Shown: positions 10,701 to 22,683 of the stretch, piece by piece
Numbering within the stretch: the stretch's first letter is position 1
Layout of the letters: each line of letters begins with the position of its first letter
Source of the DNA: Helochares maculicollis
Taxonomy: Eukaryota; Arthropoda; Insecta; Coleoptera; Hydrophilidae
Direction: 5' to 3'
Assembly: GCA_033557835.1 (NCBI GenBank)
Contig: JAWQRO010000031.1
Location: forward strand, 1 to 64,000
DNA length: 64,000 bases
Translations under genes and position numbers: made by a program
The notes under the pieces: generated by a model
Told to the model about the DNA's origin: nothing
The model's database searches: none
What the model saw: only the letters and a program-made list of their open reading frames with translations

Positions 10701-13616
10701 ACCCTACTAGATTGTCCAGACCGCGTTTGATTGATCTCACTATGCGACCTTGAGGACTGTACGTGTTTAGAACCAAAATGTTTTGAATGCATACTTAGCT
10801 ATTTTGTATTCAAATATATTTTTTACGAATAAGTTCTTTCTAGTTGAATTGAATTACTTCATACGCTGCTCGAGTAAAAACCGTTTCCTACTGTTTCTTG
10901 CACTATACAGGTTGTTGTAATATTTATGACTTCCGGCATTTTCGAAATGGTATTACATTGAAAACACCTCGATATATATATATCAAAATATCAAGGTAAA
11001 ATTTTTTTAAGAACCCAAAATCAATCGTATGAACAGAAATAGAGACAAGGATAAAAAAAGCATTGAAGTAAAATTGCAGCTCATTAACTTTTTGTGCACC
11101 TTTATCAAACAAAACGTGATTTTGAAGGAGTATCGCTTTACATTAACGTCTTCGGTCGCAAATCGCTGATAGCATCATAGAGTGCTCACAAATTCATATT
11201 CGAAGTGTGACAATTTATGTGGGCAAAATTGTAAAAATAGGCGTTGATTGTACAAGAAACATCAGTCGCACCCTTGCACGAAGCTGTCGTGTGTAAATTC
11301 CATTTGTTTTACTTTTCTTCAATTTTAATAGTTTAAGGCGTTTTAAATTCAATCCACTAGAGTAAATTAATATCCAGTTTCAGGGCTTTTTATTTAATTA
11401 GTTTTTAGGCATTAAAGCTACTACTAAATTACAGAACATAATTTTGCTGAGCCTTAGCAACAAATTTGACGGTCGGTCAAATAGTGTTTTATCCCCAGTC
11501 CGGATGCACTTGGTTGGACGTTGCAAATAGCATTTAATTGATTACTAACTAATCTTCTGGGCAAGTTGAGCTGATGATTGTAGTATGCCGCATAGAAAAG
11601 AATCATAATCGCTTCATCTTAAATAACAGTTGGGGCAGATAATTTTTCCCAAGTTTTATGATAATTGACAGGATGAGTTACGGAATAAAAAAAAATTGTA
11701 TAAGTATGGTCGATGAACTTTTAAGCTATTCAATTATAAATTTTAGCAATTTTTAACTAGATCTTTGAAATCATCCAGCAACATTTGTTAACTTAATACA
11801 ATATCGTCTTTTTAGAATAATTACGTCCGATTGCGTCGGAACATTTGTGGGAATTCGCATCCATGATACTAGTAACGAGAAATACACGCAAAACATTACA
11901 CATTTTTCTGATTATACCACTAATGCATTCATCGATGCAAACTACCTAAGTTGAGTAATAGTACAATTTACTAACAACAAAGTAACATGTTTGTTTGGGT
12001 TTGTGTATATAGTAACTTGCCCTTGTCTACATTTGTATTTGGACTTGTAGGTGGCCAAAAGTAAATTACAGCTCTTTGGTCTTACTAAGTCATGTTACTG
12101 TTTAGTTAGATAAATAATGATTGTATCTAACTGCATACTTATGTATCTATTATTTTTTTAAATTCGACTAAGACATTGTTTATCATTAAATATCAAATTG
12201 CTTAAGTTGAATTAATTTGCAGCACTTTAAATGAAACGTTTCAAGCAAGAGAAAACTTGCGTAAGGTGCAAATTTAATACGGAAAGCTCTCATGATTTAT
12301 TAAAAAATTCGCTGTGCGCAAAAAAGACATCCAATATTTAATAATTACCAATTTGTAATAATTATGTAATTATTTTTCATTAAGTGCAGCAGTTTCATTA
12401 AAAAACATTGTATGCATATTTACCATGAAGCTATAATTATGACGTTCAAGCAGAGTTGATGGCTCATAAATTGAAAGTGAAAAACTGTTAATGAAGCACA
12501 CATTGTAACAATGTAACAAAAACGGTTTTGCAGATCCGCGCTTATGACAACTTGCACAAATTCGCATACGAGAACGTGCCCAGGCCAAGCCGCGTGTAAG
12601 CAATATCCTTCGCAAAATATCTCTCCTTATTATCTTTGTAATGTAACACATAATTAAGGGCGCAACATGATATACAGATTACTATACGGTATGTTTTCTT
12701 TATGTCACATAAAGTATATTCCTTAGGTTTTGCCAACATAAATTCTCCTATAACCGAACAATTGAATCTAAACCGGACAATAAATAAAACTTATTAAAGA
12801 TAAATTGATTCAAATTAAGATAAGCGTAATTATAAGCCGTGTAAATCTGCTACAGACTTGAAAACGCGATCAGTGTTGCAGATTGTACGGAAACTGTCTG
12901 GGTGGTATGGTAAAGGTTAGTTCCAAGGGGTACATGTCGCTACGTATGCAATTATGCGGCATTTGCATATTTATTTAACTTGTAATTAATAAATATTTAA
13001 AAATTCACACTTGGGATATAATTTTCTTGATAAGTATCGCAATTTTTAATTACAAGTTCTCGATGTAAGCGTAGTGGCAGCTTTGCGCAGATGCAAACAT
13101 GCACGAACTTTTTATTAGCATTGAGCAACTCGTTTGATTGTGCAAAATAAATCATTTTCGTCATCGTAATAATTTTATGAAGCCGCCACCCAAGTTAGGT
13201 GTACCAGGTCAAGTGGAACATATTTTCCTTGGCTCTTTATCCTAAAACGATAAGATGAGATAAGAAAAACGTTGTGCGAAATGTGCCGCTTCTAAGTGAT
13301 ACCATAGTATCTCCTGCTAACTGGAAATGATAAAATGTAAGAAGAGGTGCGCCTCTAGCAACAGATGTTACAGGCGTTATAGAGGAAAAAAGTGAAAGCA
13401 GGGGATCTCGGCAACCCTACTTCTATCTTGTCAGAGGAATTTTCTGTTCAATAATACCTAGAAGCCGCAATATCGCTGGAAGTTTCTTGAAGTTGGAACG
13501 TGAACGTCGTGTATATTTGAAAGTACCCAATTGAGAAGTTGAGTGTTTTCGGGTTTGGCTTGCACTGCGCAATCACAACGCATTTAACGATGAAATAAAT
13601 GTAAATACACGGACAT
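7746..13616. other. Noncoding DNA, no gene recognised
   Basis: No homology, RNA gene or element was recognised. Overlapping frames of 75 and 93 codons on the plus strand at 9273-9624 lie in a GC-richer patch (9270-9900) but show no domain and have out-of-phase competitors. Frames of 98 codons (10414-10710) and 93 codons (12370-12651, minus) are within chance length. The palindromic octamer TATCGATA occurs at 8315 and 10251. TTAGGTGTAC, resembling a mariner end, occurs at 13195 without a partner in inverted orientation. Confidence 0.6.
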
Positions 13617-13622
13617 TATATG

Positions 13623-13671
<49 letters not shown>
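13617..13671. repeat. TA dinucleotide microsatellite
   Basis: About 55 bp of alternating T and A, interrupted near its left end by three TG dinucleotides (TATATG-type units at 13618-13635), then uninterrupted TA to 13671. Copy number is expected to vary between individuals. Confidence 0.95.
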
Positions 13672-13674
<3 letters not shown>

Positions 13675-16600
13675 CTTTTTTATTAACATTATTTCTTACA
13701 ATCGGCTTCATTATAATAGAGAGTACATTCCTTTTGAACTATTCTGCCGCAAATATGATTAAAATATGTGGCTCTTAAATTGAATGAAATAATTGGTTTA
13801 GATAGAAATATTAAATTGAAGTTTTTTTTTGCCAACGAAGGGGAGGTAATAAACTAGGGAACAAAAGCATTATATTTTCCGAACAACAATTTCAACTTCA
13901 AAATCTGTGATACTATAATAAATTAAGATTAAAAATATTCGGGTATTGCTATTAGAATTTAGCAAATGGACGTTATTTGAGGTAATGTATTAGCTATAAC
14001 TAGGAAGTACATTAGTTACGAAATCTCTTCTATACTGAATATACTAATTACATATTATATAACAAGTAAGTGACGCTAAACAGCACAAAAACTTTAAAAT
14101 GCAACAATATAAGTACGGTTCATTTCAGCGTTAAAACAAAACGGGTAGTATTTGAACAATATATAAATTGCCGCATATTTACTGAAAAGTTGGTAATTAC
14201 AACCAACTATCTACTGGTTAGGTGTACGTGTGATTTTTTCCAACTGATTGCGATAGAAGCACAGCCGTATTGCATTTGCTTTATATTTGAGATCCTATCA
14301 TGCACGTAAGCTGTTTGGCCAAACCTGTACTCGAACCTATGCATGTAACGTACTCAAGTATTCACCGCCTCCACTTTGAATAATTTATGGTTGTTATTTA
14401 AAACAATGCTTGCATTTTTACCTATTGAATCAAAAGGTATTTATTTGTTTTATCACAGCTACAATATAAATGATATTTGTGTATATTTCATTCACGTGAC
14501 ACCAACAGCATTAAATTGCCAGACGGAATTTCAACGTACAATTAGCAACATATGGAAAATAAATTACGATTTTAAAGAAAACATAGTGATCATCGCTATA
14601 GCAGATGTAAAGAACAACTTCAAGAAAATAGAGACACAAAATAGCAATAATCACCATTTATAGCCGATCAATTGGAAGAAATCTAAAAAATCTTACTACT
14701 TAATTGCTTGTCCGCATATTTCCACAGCATTACATATGCTTCAAATGACAGCATAATAGGTAAATAAAAGCTGACGGCGAGTTGCAAAAATGCGGAAATA
14801 TATTTCATGCACATTTTACACATCAATTATATTGCTTTTATATAAATGCTTTATATTCGAATCATGCTCGCATTTCTCCGTCGTGTAATGCTTTATGCCA
14901 AGTCTGACATGAGATACATGAATCGCAATAATCTCTCTGTTATGAAAAACTAGCATAAATGCGGCTGATTTAAACCCGTTTCAGGACTGAAATGGCGACT
15001 TCTCTAGAGAAACTCTCACAATCAAACAAAAAGAATTCTTAGAATCCGTCTCCATACTAACTCCAGGTTTTATTCCACAGACGCAGGTTCCCTGCTTATT
15101 TAATGTTTTAATTGTCACCGGTGTGGTCACCGCAAATCTGCTTGCCCCAAGTTTAATATATGCATTGCTTTTAAAATTTAAATATATAATGTATGCAATG
15201 AATTTTTTTAGTATGTACAATGCGTCAAGATTACCATATCTTCTTATTTAAAATCCATTAATTTCAGGCGTTCGGTTACGAATCGACCGGCTTCCTATAT
15301 TACTAATAATCACAATTTATTCGGCCAGTGCGATATCTTGCCACATTCAAATTAATCTAACTATAATTTAGATTAGAACAAAAGGTCTTCTAGCCGCAAT
15401 AACCAATTTCTGCGATAACTTATGTATTTCCCTGCGCCCCAAAATGGTGCCGCAAAGGATGGGGCTTTGTTTATCTCTCAAAATAGTCCAAATTATATTG
15501 TGTTGAAGAAAATATTCCCGCGAAGTTTTTGTCGGAGTTTAAATAACAGGCTTTAGATAGCTGCCAACAATTACGTGTAATTTATATGGAATGGGCGCGA
15601 TTTTTTCAAGTTGCACCCCTAGTTCAAGCTCGTTGTACATTTGTCAGTTGAATTTGTTGTCGTTTCTAGTAAAACTGCTTTTATTTTACTTCACTACCAG
15701 CTGCAGTTTTCTAATTGATATTTGCTAGAATGTACCTTCGAAAAATTTGCCTCGTTAACCCGACCTCAAGAAAAGCAAGGTCTTTCAAATCGTTCTATCC
15801 TCTTGAAGACTTCTCGCGTGCAATTTACACATTTTAGTCGCCTCTCTTAGCTTTTACACAACAATCTCTGATAGGAATATTACGATATTAGCGGCTGGTA
15901 AGACAGAAAAACTACAAAGCCCGCTAAAAATAGCCCAGCAGCAAAAGATAAATTACACGAAACAGCGAACTTTAATGTATATGAGATGAATCCTTGAATT
16001 GCAGGGAAGCTTTATGGCGCATGGACTTATTTTTCCAAACTAAATCAATACTCGGCAGCGCATCCGACACAAAATAAAATCTAGGAACACATCCGGTCAT
16101 TGTATAATAAAATTTACACCATTTTACACGCAATCATAAAATTTTAATGGGATATACAAAATCAGTTTAAATTTATTTAAATCATGCAGCCACGGGTTGT
16201 GATTTACGAGACGTGTACGTGTTTGTATTTTAATATTTCGTACATGGGTACGCCTGCACGAGGCCACTTTAAAGTGTTAGTAGGACAGAATTGATTTTCT
16301 ACCATGCAAAAGTGGGCATACTTCAAGAGGGTAATTAGTAAAATACGGTTATTAAGGCAAATTCTGATAAAATGCTTTGTAAAATATGGAGAAATAACTT
16401 ACGCGTAGCTACCTCGATCAAATATTATAAAGATACTAGCGTCTGGTGTGGCATTTTAAAACTTGTATTCTCCATAGGTAGGCAGAGAGGTAGCTAGCCG
16501 TCGTTTTAACGACCCTTTCATTATAATAATCTGTAACCTGAAAATGATACTAGCTGTTCTAAAAACGTTTCCTGTACCATAAAATATTTTATCAGCTACT

Positions 16601-17999
16601 AATTTTCATTGCATTCACTAAATTGTAGGGTGTTATTAATTTTAAATGTGCTGTAATTGCGTCCGAGAGGGGCAGAAACATTTAAAGTGCGACACTGATT
16701 TCGTTTGATATTGTTGGGAGAATGGTGCTACTTACGATTTTTTGGATTTAATTCATCAAGTACCCACCTGTAAAAAACAAAAAAATTATTAATATTGGAG
16801 AATTTATTTTCTCGTTTTTAAAGTTATTTTTAGGGTATGAATTCGAATGAGAGTGACGAATGGCACATTATTCAAATGAAATGAGAGAAGTAAGTATATC
16901 GTGCGGAATTGGGTTTCTGGAGGGGGACAATCCGTCATATTAACAAAGTCTCTGGAAAGAGAGCCTCTGCATGCAAGTCAAGAAGTGTCATTTGTAAATG
17001 AATAATGTTTGCATGCTAGGCTGATTTTATCTTTGTAAAATGTTCTTATAATAGGCAAACGCAAAGTCCGCTTTTGATGTGCGATATATCCGTAATACGT
17101 ACATTTGCATAAGACATAGTATTTTACTTAGTCAAAGAGCTATGGATGAACCTTCAGTTAACGAACCATGACGTTAAGGTGTAATTTTGATGGTTTCTAT
17201 TAAGTGAGCGTTTCAATAGATATAAACACAGCTGCGTATGCATTTTTATGCAACAAAAAATAGATTTCTTATCCTTACGGATAAGAATAATGCAGGATGA
17301 TAAAAAAGAGGCAATTACTTTTATTTAACACTAAGTAAGCAGAAAATTAATTCTTGCATATATTGATTTTTACTCAACTTAATTACGGCTTGGTTTATTT
17401 ATTACTGTATATTACATTAATGTTACATTGTAATTGCTTCGAAATTGCATAAGTTAGTGCGGGTTATGTATAATAAGTTATGAAGGAAGAAGGGCAGCAG
17501 TTAAACATAAGGTTCCATAAGGTAGAAGTCTTTGTCCGGTGATTTTCATTGCGACTTTTTTGTAGGACATTTCATGCTTTCTTTAAAATTTGATAATCTT
17601 AGATCCAATTATTTTTATTTGAAACGCAAAAGATTTTTAGCTGAAGCAACTTTATTTACAAGAGAAGCTAGCACAAGTTGTTTCATTTATAATACAAATT
17701 ATGGTTTTATCAATACGATATAAAAATATTCATATTAATGAAGTAAAGACGAGTTTTTTTTCCTTAGCATAATGTAAAAAGAAGCCGGATATTTGCACTT
17801 ACAATAAGTATAAAAATAAATCATGATATATTCTGTATGATTTGATTAAATAAAAACTTGTCCAAGTTGATATTGATATCTTAATAATAATTCTTGTCAT
17901 TCAAACAAGTCGAAAAAAAAACAGGAGAAAATTAAAAATCATACATATCTGAATTCTATCCAGTTAGTTATTCAGAAGATTTGAACGCAAGCTTCCTCC
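13672..17999. other. Noncoding DNA, no gene recognised
   Basis: No gene was recognised. The longest frames (79 to 95 codons at 14070-14663, 79 codons at 14981-15220 minus) are AT-rich, lack domains and fit chance. A second TTAGGTGTAC lies at 14218-14227, in the same orientation as the one at 13195. A perfect hairpin with 9-bp arms TTCTTATCC/GGATAAGAA and a 4-base loop lies at 17266-17287. Each arm carries a GATA-type core. Confidence 0.6.
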
Positions 18000-18560
18000 C
18001 CACCACGTTTCCGTGAAGACCGCGACCGGAGCGGCGCCTGCTCTAGCGATGTATGGCAGCCATGTTGGTCCCCCTACAGTGCTGCTATCTTGTGCCAGTG
18101 CCAAGTTTTTTACGCAAATTTTACCAAATTTCTTGCATCAAACGCGTCAAAAATAATGTGAATACTCGTTAAACAGTGCCCAAGTGTACAAGCTGTGCTT
18201 TTCAAGCCAACATTCACAATAATAACACGCAAAAACACCAACAAACCGGCCGAGTTGCGCTCTACAACACCGCACGGAACAATAATGGCGGTCGACTGAC
18301 ATGGCTTACAAATGCAAACACATTGATTTTTCATCAATTATTTAGGGAAGAAGACGAATCTGCATGCATTTTGGTGCTAATTGTATCGTATGCTGTTCGA
18401 TTCATGTTGTTGCATGGATTTGAGTAGTTAATTTAGCTAAGAAGTTGTGATTTTTAAAGAAGCGTCGTTGTTTACATCTGGAGAGACCGGAATTTTCCCG
18501 TACTTTTCCGGCCTGTCACTGACTTGTTTTGAATTTAGCCAAAAAAACAACACGCATCCG
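18000..18560. other. GC-richer island with YY1/Pho-like motif, function unknown
   Basis: Composition changes sharply here, with CpG-containing words at 18000-18050, in contrast to the AT-rich flanks. ATGGCAGCCAT at 18053-18063 is a perfect odd palindrome. It overlaps GCAGCCATGTTG (18056-18067), which fits the YY1/Pleiohomeotic consensus often found near start sites of metazoan housekeeping genes. Frames of 83 codons on plus (18176-18427) and 75 codons on minus (18110-18337) overlap each other, and neither shows a known domain. The island could be a promoter with a first exon, a conserved enhancer or an old pseudogene. The sequence alone does not decide between them. Confidence 0.4.
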
Positions 18561-21500
18561 CTTTTTTTGATCAAATTTTGAAGAACAAACTTATTTGGGA
18601 TGAACTAATTAATAGTTTAGAATGGCAAATGAAATAAGTTACATCATGGAATCACTATACTCTTGCTATTAATGTACTGAAATTGATTTTTTAGCAAAAT
18701 ATCTATAATCAATAAAAATTGGTGAGTAACTTACAAGGTTATTAGTGAATAACGTTTAATAATTAGATTTGTGTAAAAGCAATGGACCTCCACCTTTCGT
18801 GATGAATTTGAAAGTTTTTTGCTTAAGTCATTATTTTCGGATTGTCTTTATAGAATCAAATATAAATAGACGAAGTTTTACCCTCTTATATAGCTACTTG
18901 TATGGCATATTAGTTTGTTGTTCTATTTCAACGCTAATCGGCGAAAAGTAGCAAGTATTAGTTTTCGTTTCCAAAGGAAATATACGTGACATTAAGCAAA
19001 TGCTACAAGTTTAGTTAACATATTACACTTTTTAGGCGGACGTGCCAGTTTTTGCTAAAATAAATAATAATATGAATGAACTATGATTTTTGCACATAGT
19101 TTGGAGAGCATAATCACATTAAAAAAGTGAAGGCCAAGTTTTACCATATAATTAATATTAGTATTATTTAAACGTGTTGTTATTTGAAACAAACAAATAT
19201 TATTTTGTGTCCATGAAAAAGCAAAAGCCAGGAAGTTTAAATTTGTTTGATTCCGAAATAATTTCTTACTTTAAGTAAATTTTGTGAAATATGGTTAAGA
19301 ATTGTGTGGCCATTTGAAAATACGTTGGTTATAGGACCACTTTCTGGTTATTTTCAAAGCATGAATTTTTCAGCTGGTAACTGACAAATCACTCATTGCA
19401 TTAGAACAATCTACTTACTTCCTATAACTACAGCAATAAATTCAGGCTCAAATCGACTGATTTTACTACAGGTTCGGGTAAATAAATATCGCGTAACAAC
19501 TAAAACACGACAATAAAATGTCAAAAATGCGTCGTAAAAGGCAGCAAGTGCCACAGAAATATAAAACTGTCGTCAAAACTGCATCGTCCCAATACATCGG
19601 CTTCCTATGAAGACTTTAAAATCCGAGTCGGGTCGTAAATGTATCGTCGAACTCACTTTGAGGTGCAAGACGTATGTAAAGTAAACAGAAGCCTCTACCT
19701 CTGATGTATGTAATGTTTTCATGTTGTCAAGCGTTTATTACTTCGTGGGTATTTTGGGACGGATTTGTACTATTCTTACAGTATGGGCTCTAAGTTTACT
19801 CTTTAATGATTAAAATTTATTTTCTTACCAGCGGGCATCTAAATGAACATGTATGAGAACGTGTAGACTTTTCCAATATCATTCTTTCATGAAAAGTTTA
19901 TTCTTATTAATGCTGTCAAACACAAAATCTTAGCTAATGTCTACTATTATTCTGTTGTCGATCTTGCGTCATATATTGCTGACAATAGACTTAGGCCTAG
20001 TATTATTAATTTTATGTTGACATTTCTCCTCCAAAGCTGCTGTTAGTTCAGGAGAAATGAACATCTCGATTGCTTCATTTTAATAACGATATAAACTCAT
20101 GCCAGCCAATTATAAGCAGTTAAGAAAGGATGTACTATTTCAAAAATTTTGTTGATTTTTCCCGGAATGTAAGAGAAAATTTATCCTGAACTGAGAGTCG
20201 CATGACTGTTAAGCCCAAGCACAAACTACATCTAAATCTGCCCTTATTGTAAGCTTAATACAACCTGATAATTATGAAACAACAGCATCAGCATCTGAAT
20301 ATAATTGGAAAATAACATTTGCATTATCGATATAAATAACATCCGCTGACAGAATAACGCCATAAATTAAAAATCATTTCAATAGTCTTGGTATGGTAGT
20401 CTTTCTTACACCTGAAGCGGAGCATATTCCCTGCGCCGTCGAGAAACAGTACATAAATCTGCTTCTTTTCTCTTTTCTCCTTTTGCAATTGAACAACTTA
20501 TTCATGTCGGATACGTGTTTTAGCGTCGACTAAAAATAAATAAATTTATTTAAATTTATTGTGGGGCGAAATGCATTCATTAATATATTTTATGCAATAG
20601 TCATGCATACATAATGCAATGCTCTCTCTGTTTGTGCTCAAATAGACTTGTCATAATAGGTTATGTGGCGGCATGGATATACGTTACAGGTTATCTTACA
20701 GAGCTTACAAGTGGGATATTTGCATGTGGAAAGTTCACAGGTTAGATTCAATCGCAATCGCGGTTCTTCTTTACCTCGTCTTTGTCCCACCTCATAAAGA
20801 GCTAAGTGGAAAAAAGGAAAACGGTCTCAGCTCCGTTTCTTGCGTGTTAGTTAATCCAGTTTCGTATTGCAAATTTTGCGCGTGTCACTCGCAAGTAAAA
20901 ATTAATTTTTCATCGTACTTAGTTCCTCAAAACTAACTCGCTATAAGTAACGAAAAGAACCAGTCAATAGTGAAATTAAAATGTGAGAAACCAACTTTTC
21001 TCTTGCTCAAAAGTTAGGAATAAATATAACTTTCTTTAATGTTTTGCTGCTACAGCTCAGCAAAAAATTACACTATTGTGTAATGGAGCAACATAACAAT
21101 ATCACTAAAAGCACAAGTTTAAATTGACATATTTTTTTAATAATTGTACCAGATTCTTGCCTATTTGTTCAACAAGCACATTCAAGATTATTAAATTATG
21201 ATGACCTTCTTTTATGCAGCAATATATAGAACTAGATTATATATTAAAAAACGCATTAGAATATTTTTTATGAGTTTGTGGTCAGAATGTATCTTCTTTG
21301 ATTCATGACTAGCCCGAGTAAGTCCATTTCAAATAATCAAAGCCATAGAAAAAGCGCGTCTAGTGATAGGGAAATTGCTTGACGTCGGTGAGTCTTCAAG
21401 AACCGGATTTCTTATTCACATAATTAAGATTTATTCTCAAAAGCAATGTGGACACCTGAAGGGAGCCTCATAAAACAAATATAATTAACTATTAAAAGTA

Positions 21501-22510
21501 GAATATATCGCTCCAATAGAAAAGCGACGGATTAGAAATACCTTAACAAGACAAGAGGCAAATTCCATCATTATTACGGCTCCAAACTAAATTTCCGATA
21601 AAATGTTTTACTAACTACATTCACACTACTCGATTGTAGACCCCAAACGGAACTAACCGAAAGGATTTTCTGTGAATAGGCGCTTAACTGCAGGGTGACT
21701 TTACAGAAGTCGCCCCCACAATCGAATTAGAAAGTGGAGCACAAAAGGAATATGTTTTCCTTGCCCTGTGAATGTTTTTTTTGTAGAGCAAACTAATGAT
21801 GGGAAGGCAAGCCGTTCTTTTGCCGTATATCTACTGGTTGTAACAAGGTTAACCTTTTAAATTAGAGGGTTGAAATTTTGAAAGTTACTGTGAGGTGCAG
21901 GTCATTTCTTAATAAAATGCACTCGTTTCGAGTCTATAGGTCGTCAGTCTTGACCGTGTTCTTGAGTAGTTCAATCGTCAGACAAATTTGATGATGTTTT
22001 ACATTTCTTCACTGACGAGGGCGGTGCAAAATAAATATGTACAGTTTTAGCATTGTATTATCGTCAGCCTCGTGGAATCAAAAGAACAGTTTTTGGTTGT
22101 TACTCTTGAAGAAATATGTTTTGTGTTCTTAATATAAGTAACTTAGAAATTAAGGGTTCAACTCCATTAGGTTAGTGCATGTGAAAATTGCTGCCCGTGT
22201 ATTTCGTGTTTAATTAATAAAATTTATAACTCTTTTAATAGGTAAGTTCCGATTTATTAATAATGCTCGAGTAGTTGTTTGGCTCCGGCAAAGATTTATA
22301 GACTTTTATTTTAATTGATATGAAAAATCCAGTAGTCAACGCATTATGGTGCAACTACCATTTGTATTCCGTTTGATGGCAAGCAACTGGATCATCAATA
22401 ACGGCGGTGCACAAAGTTCATTAATTTATTGGCGTAGTTAATTTATTATTATTATTTAATTTAAACACTGCCGTGTTCAGCTCATTAGTTCTCGCAAATA
22501 TTTATCAACG
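18561..22510. other. Noncoding DNA, no gene recognised
   Basis: Nothing recognisable was seen. The longest frame is 87 codons (20673-20936, plus), without a domain. TATCGATA occurs at 20335. Short blocks of more balanced composition, such as 20640-20940 and 21640-21780, are the only visible variation. Confidence 0.6.
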
Positions 22511-22683
22511 AAAATATTTTATAACAAACAAAATATTTTATAACAAATTTCGAATGAATAAAACATATTGAAATAAATAAAGCTTTTAGAAATAAATATA
22601 ACGGTTTGAAATAAACTATTTTAAATGCACTATATTTAATAAAACGAAATGTTTATAATGAACAGTTAAAAATAAATTTTTGG
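22511..22683. repeat. Decayed tandem array, 19-bp period, nine units
   Basis: The first two units (22511-22529 and 22530-22548) are identical except for the last base. After a 21-bp unit, six further 19-bp units start at 22570, 22589, 22608, 22627, 22646 and 22665. Most begin GAAATAAA or a near variant and then diverge. The phase is kept for 173 bp although similarity is low, so an old minisatellite is the best reading. The near-identical first pair could be a younger duplication within it. Confidence 0.65.

Noticed and set aside
8315..20342. TATCGATA (DRE-like) octamers at 8315, 10251 and 20335
   Set aside because: About two are expected by chance in 64 kb of this composition, and no promoter elements accompany them.
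22623..22634. AAATGCACTAT match to the miR-277 seed region
   Set aside because: It matches only the first part of the mature sequence, lies inside the 19-bp repeat array and has no hairpin.
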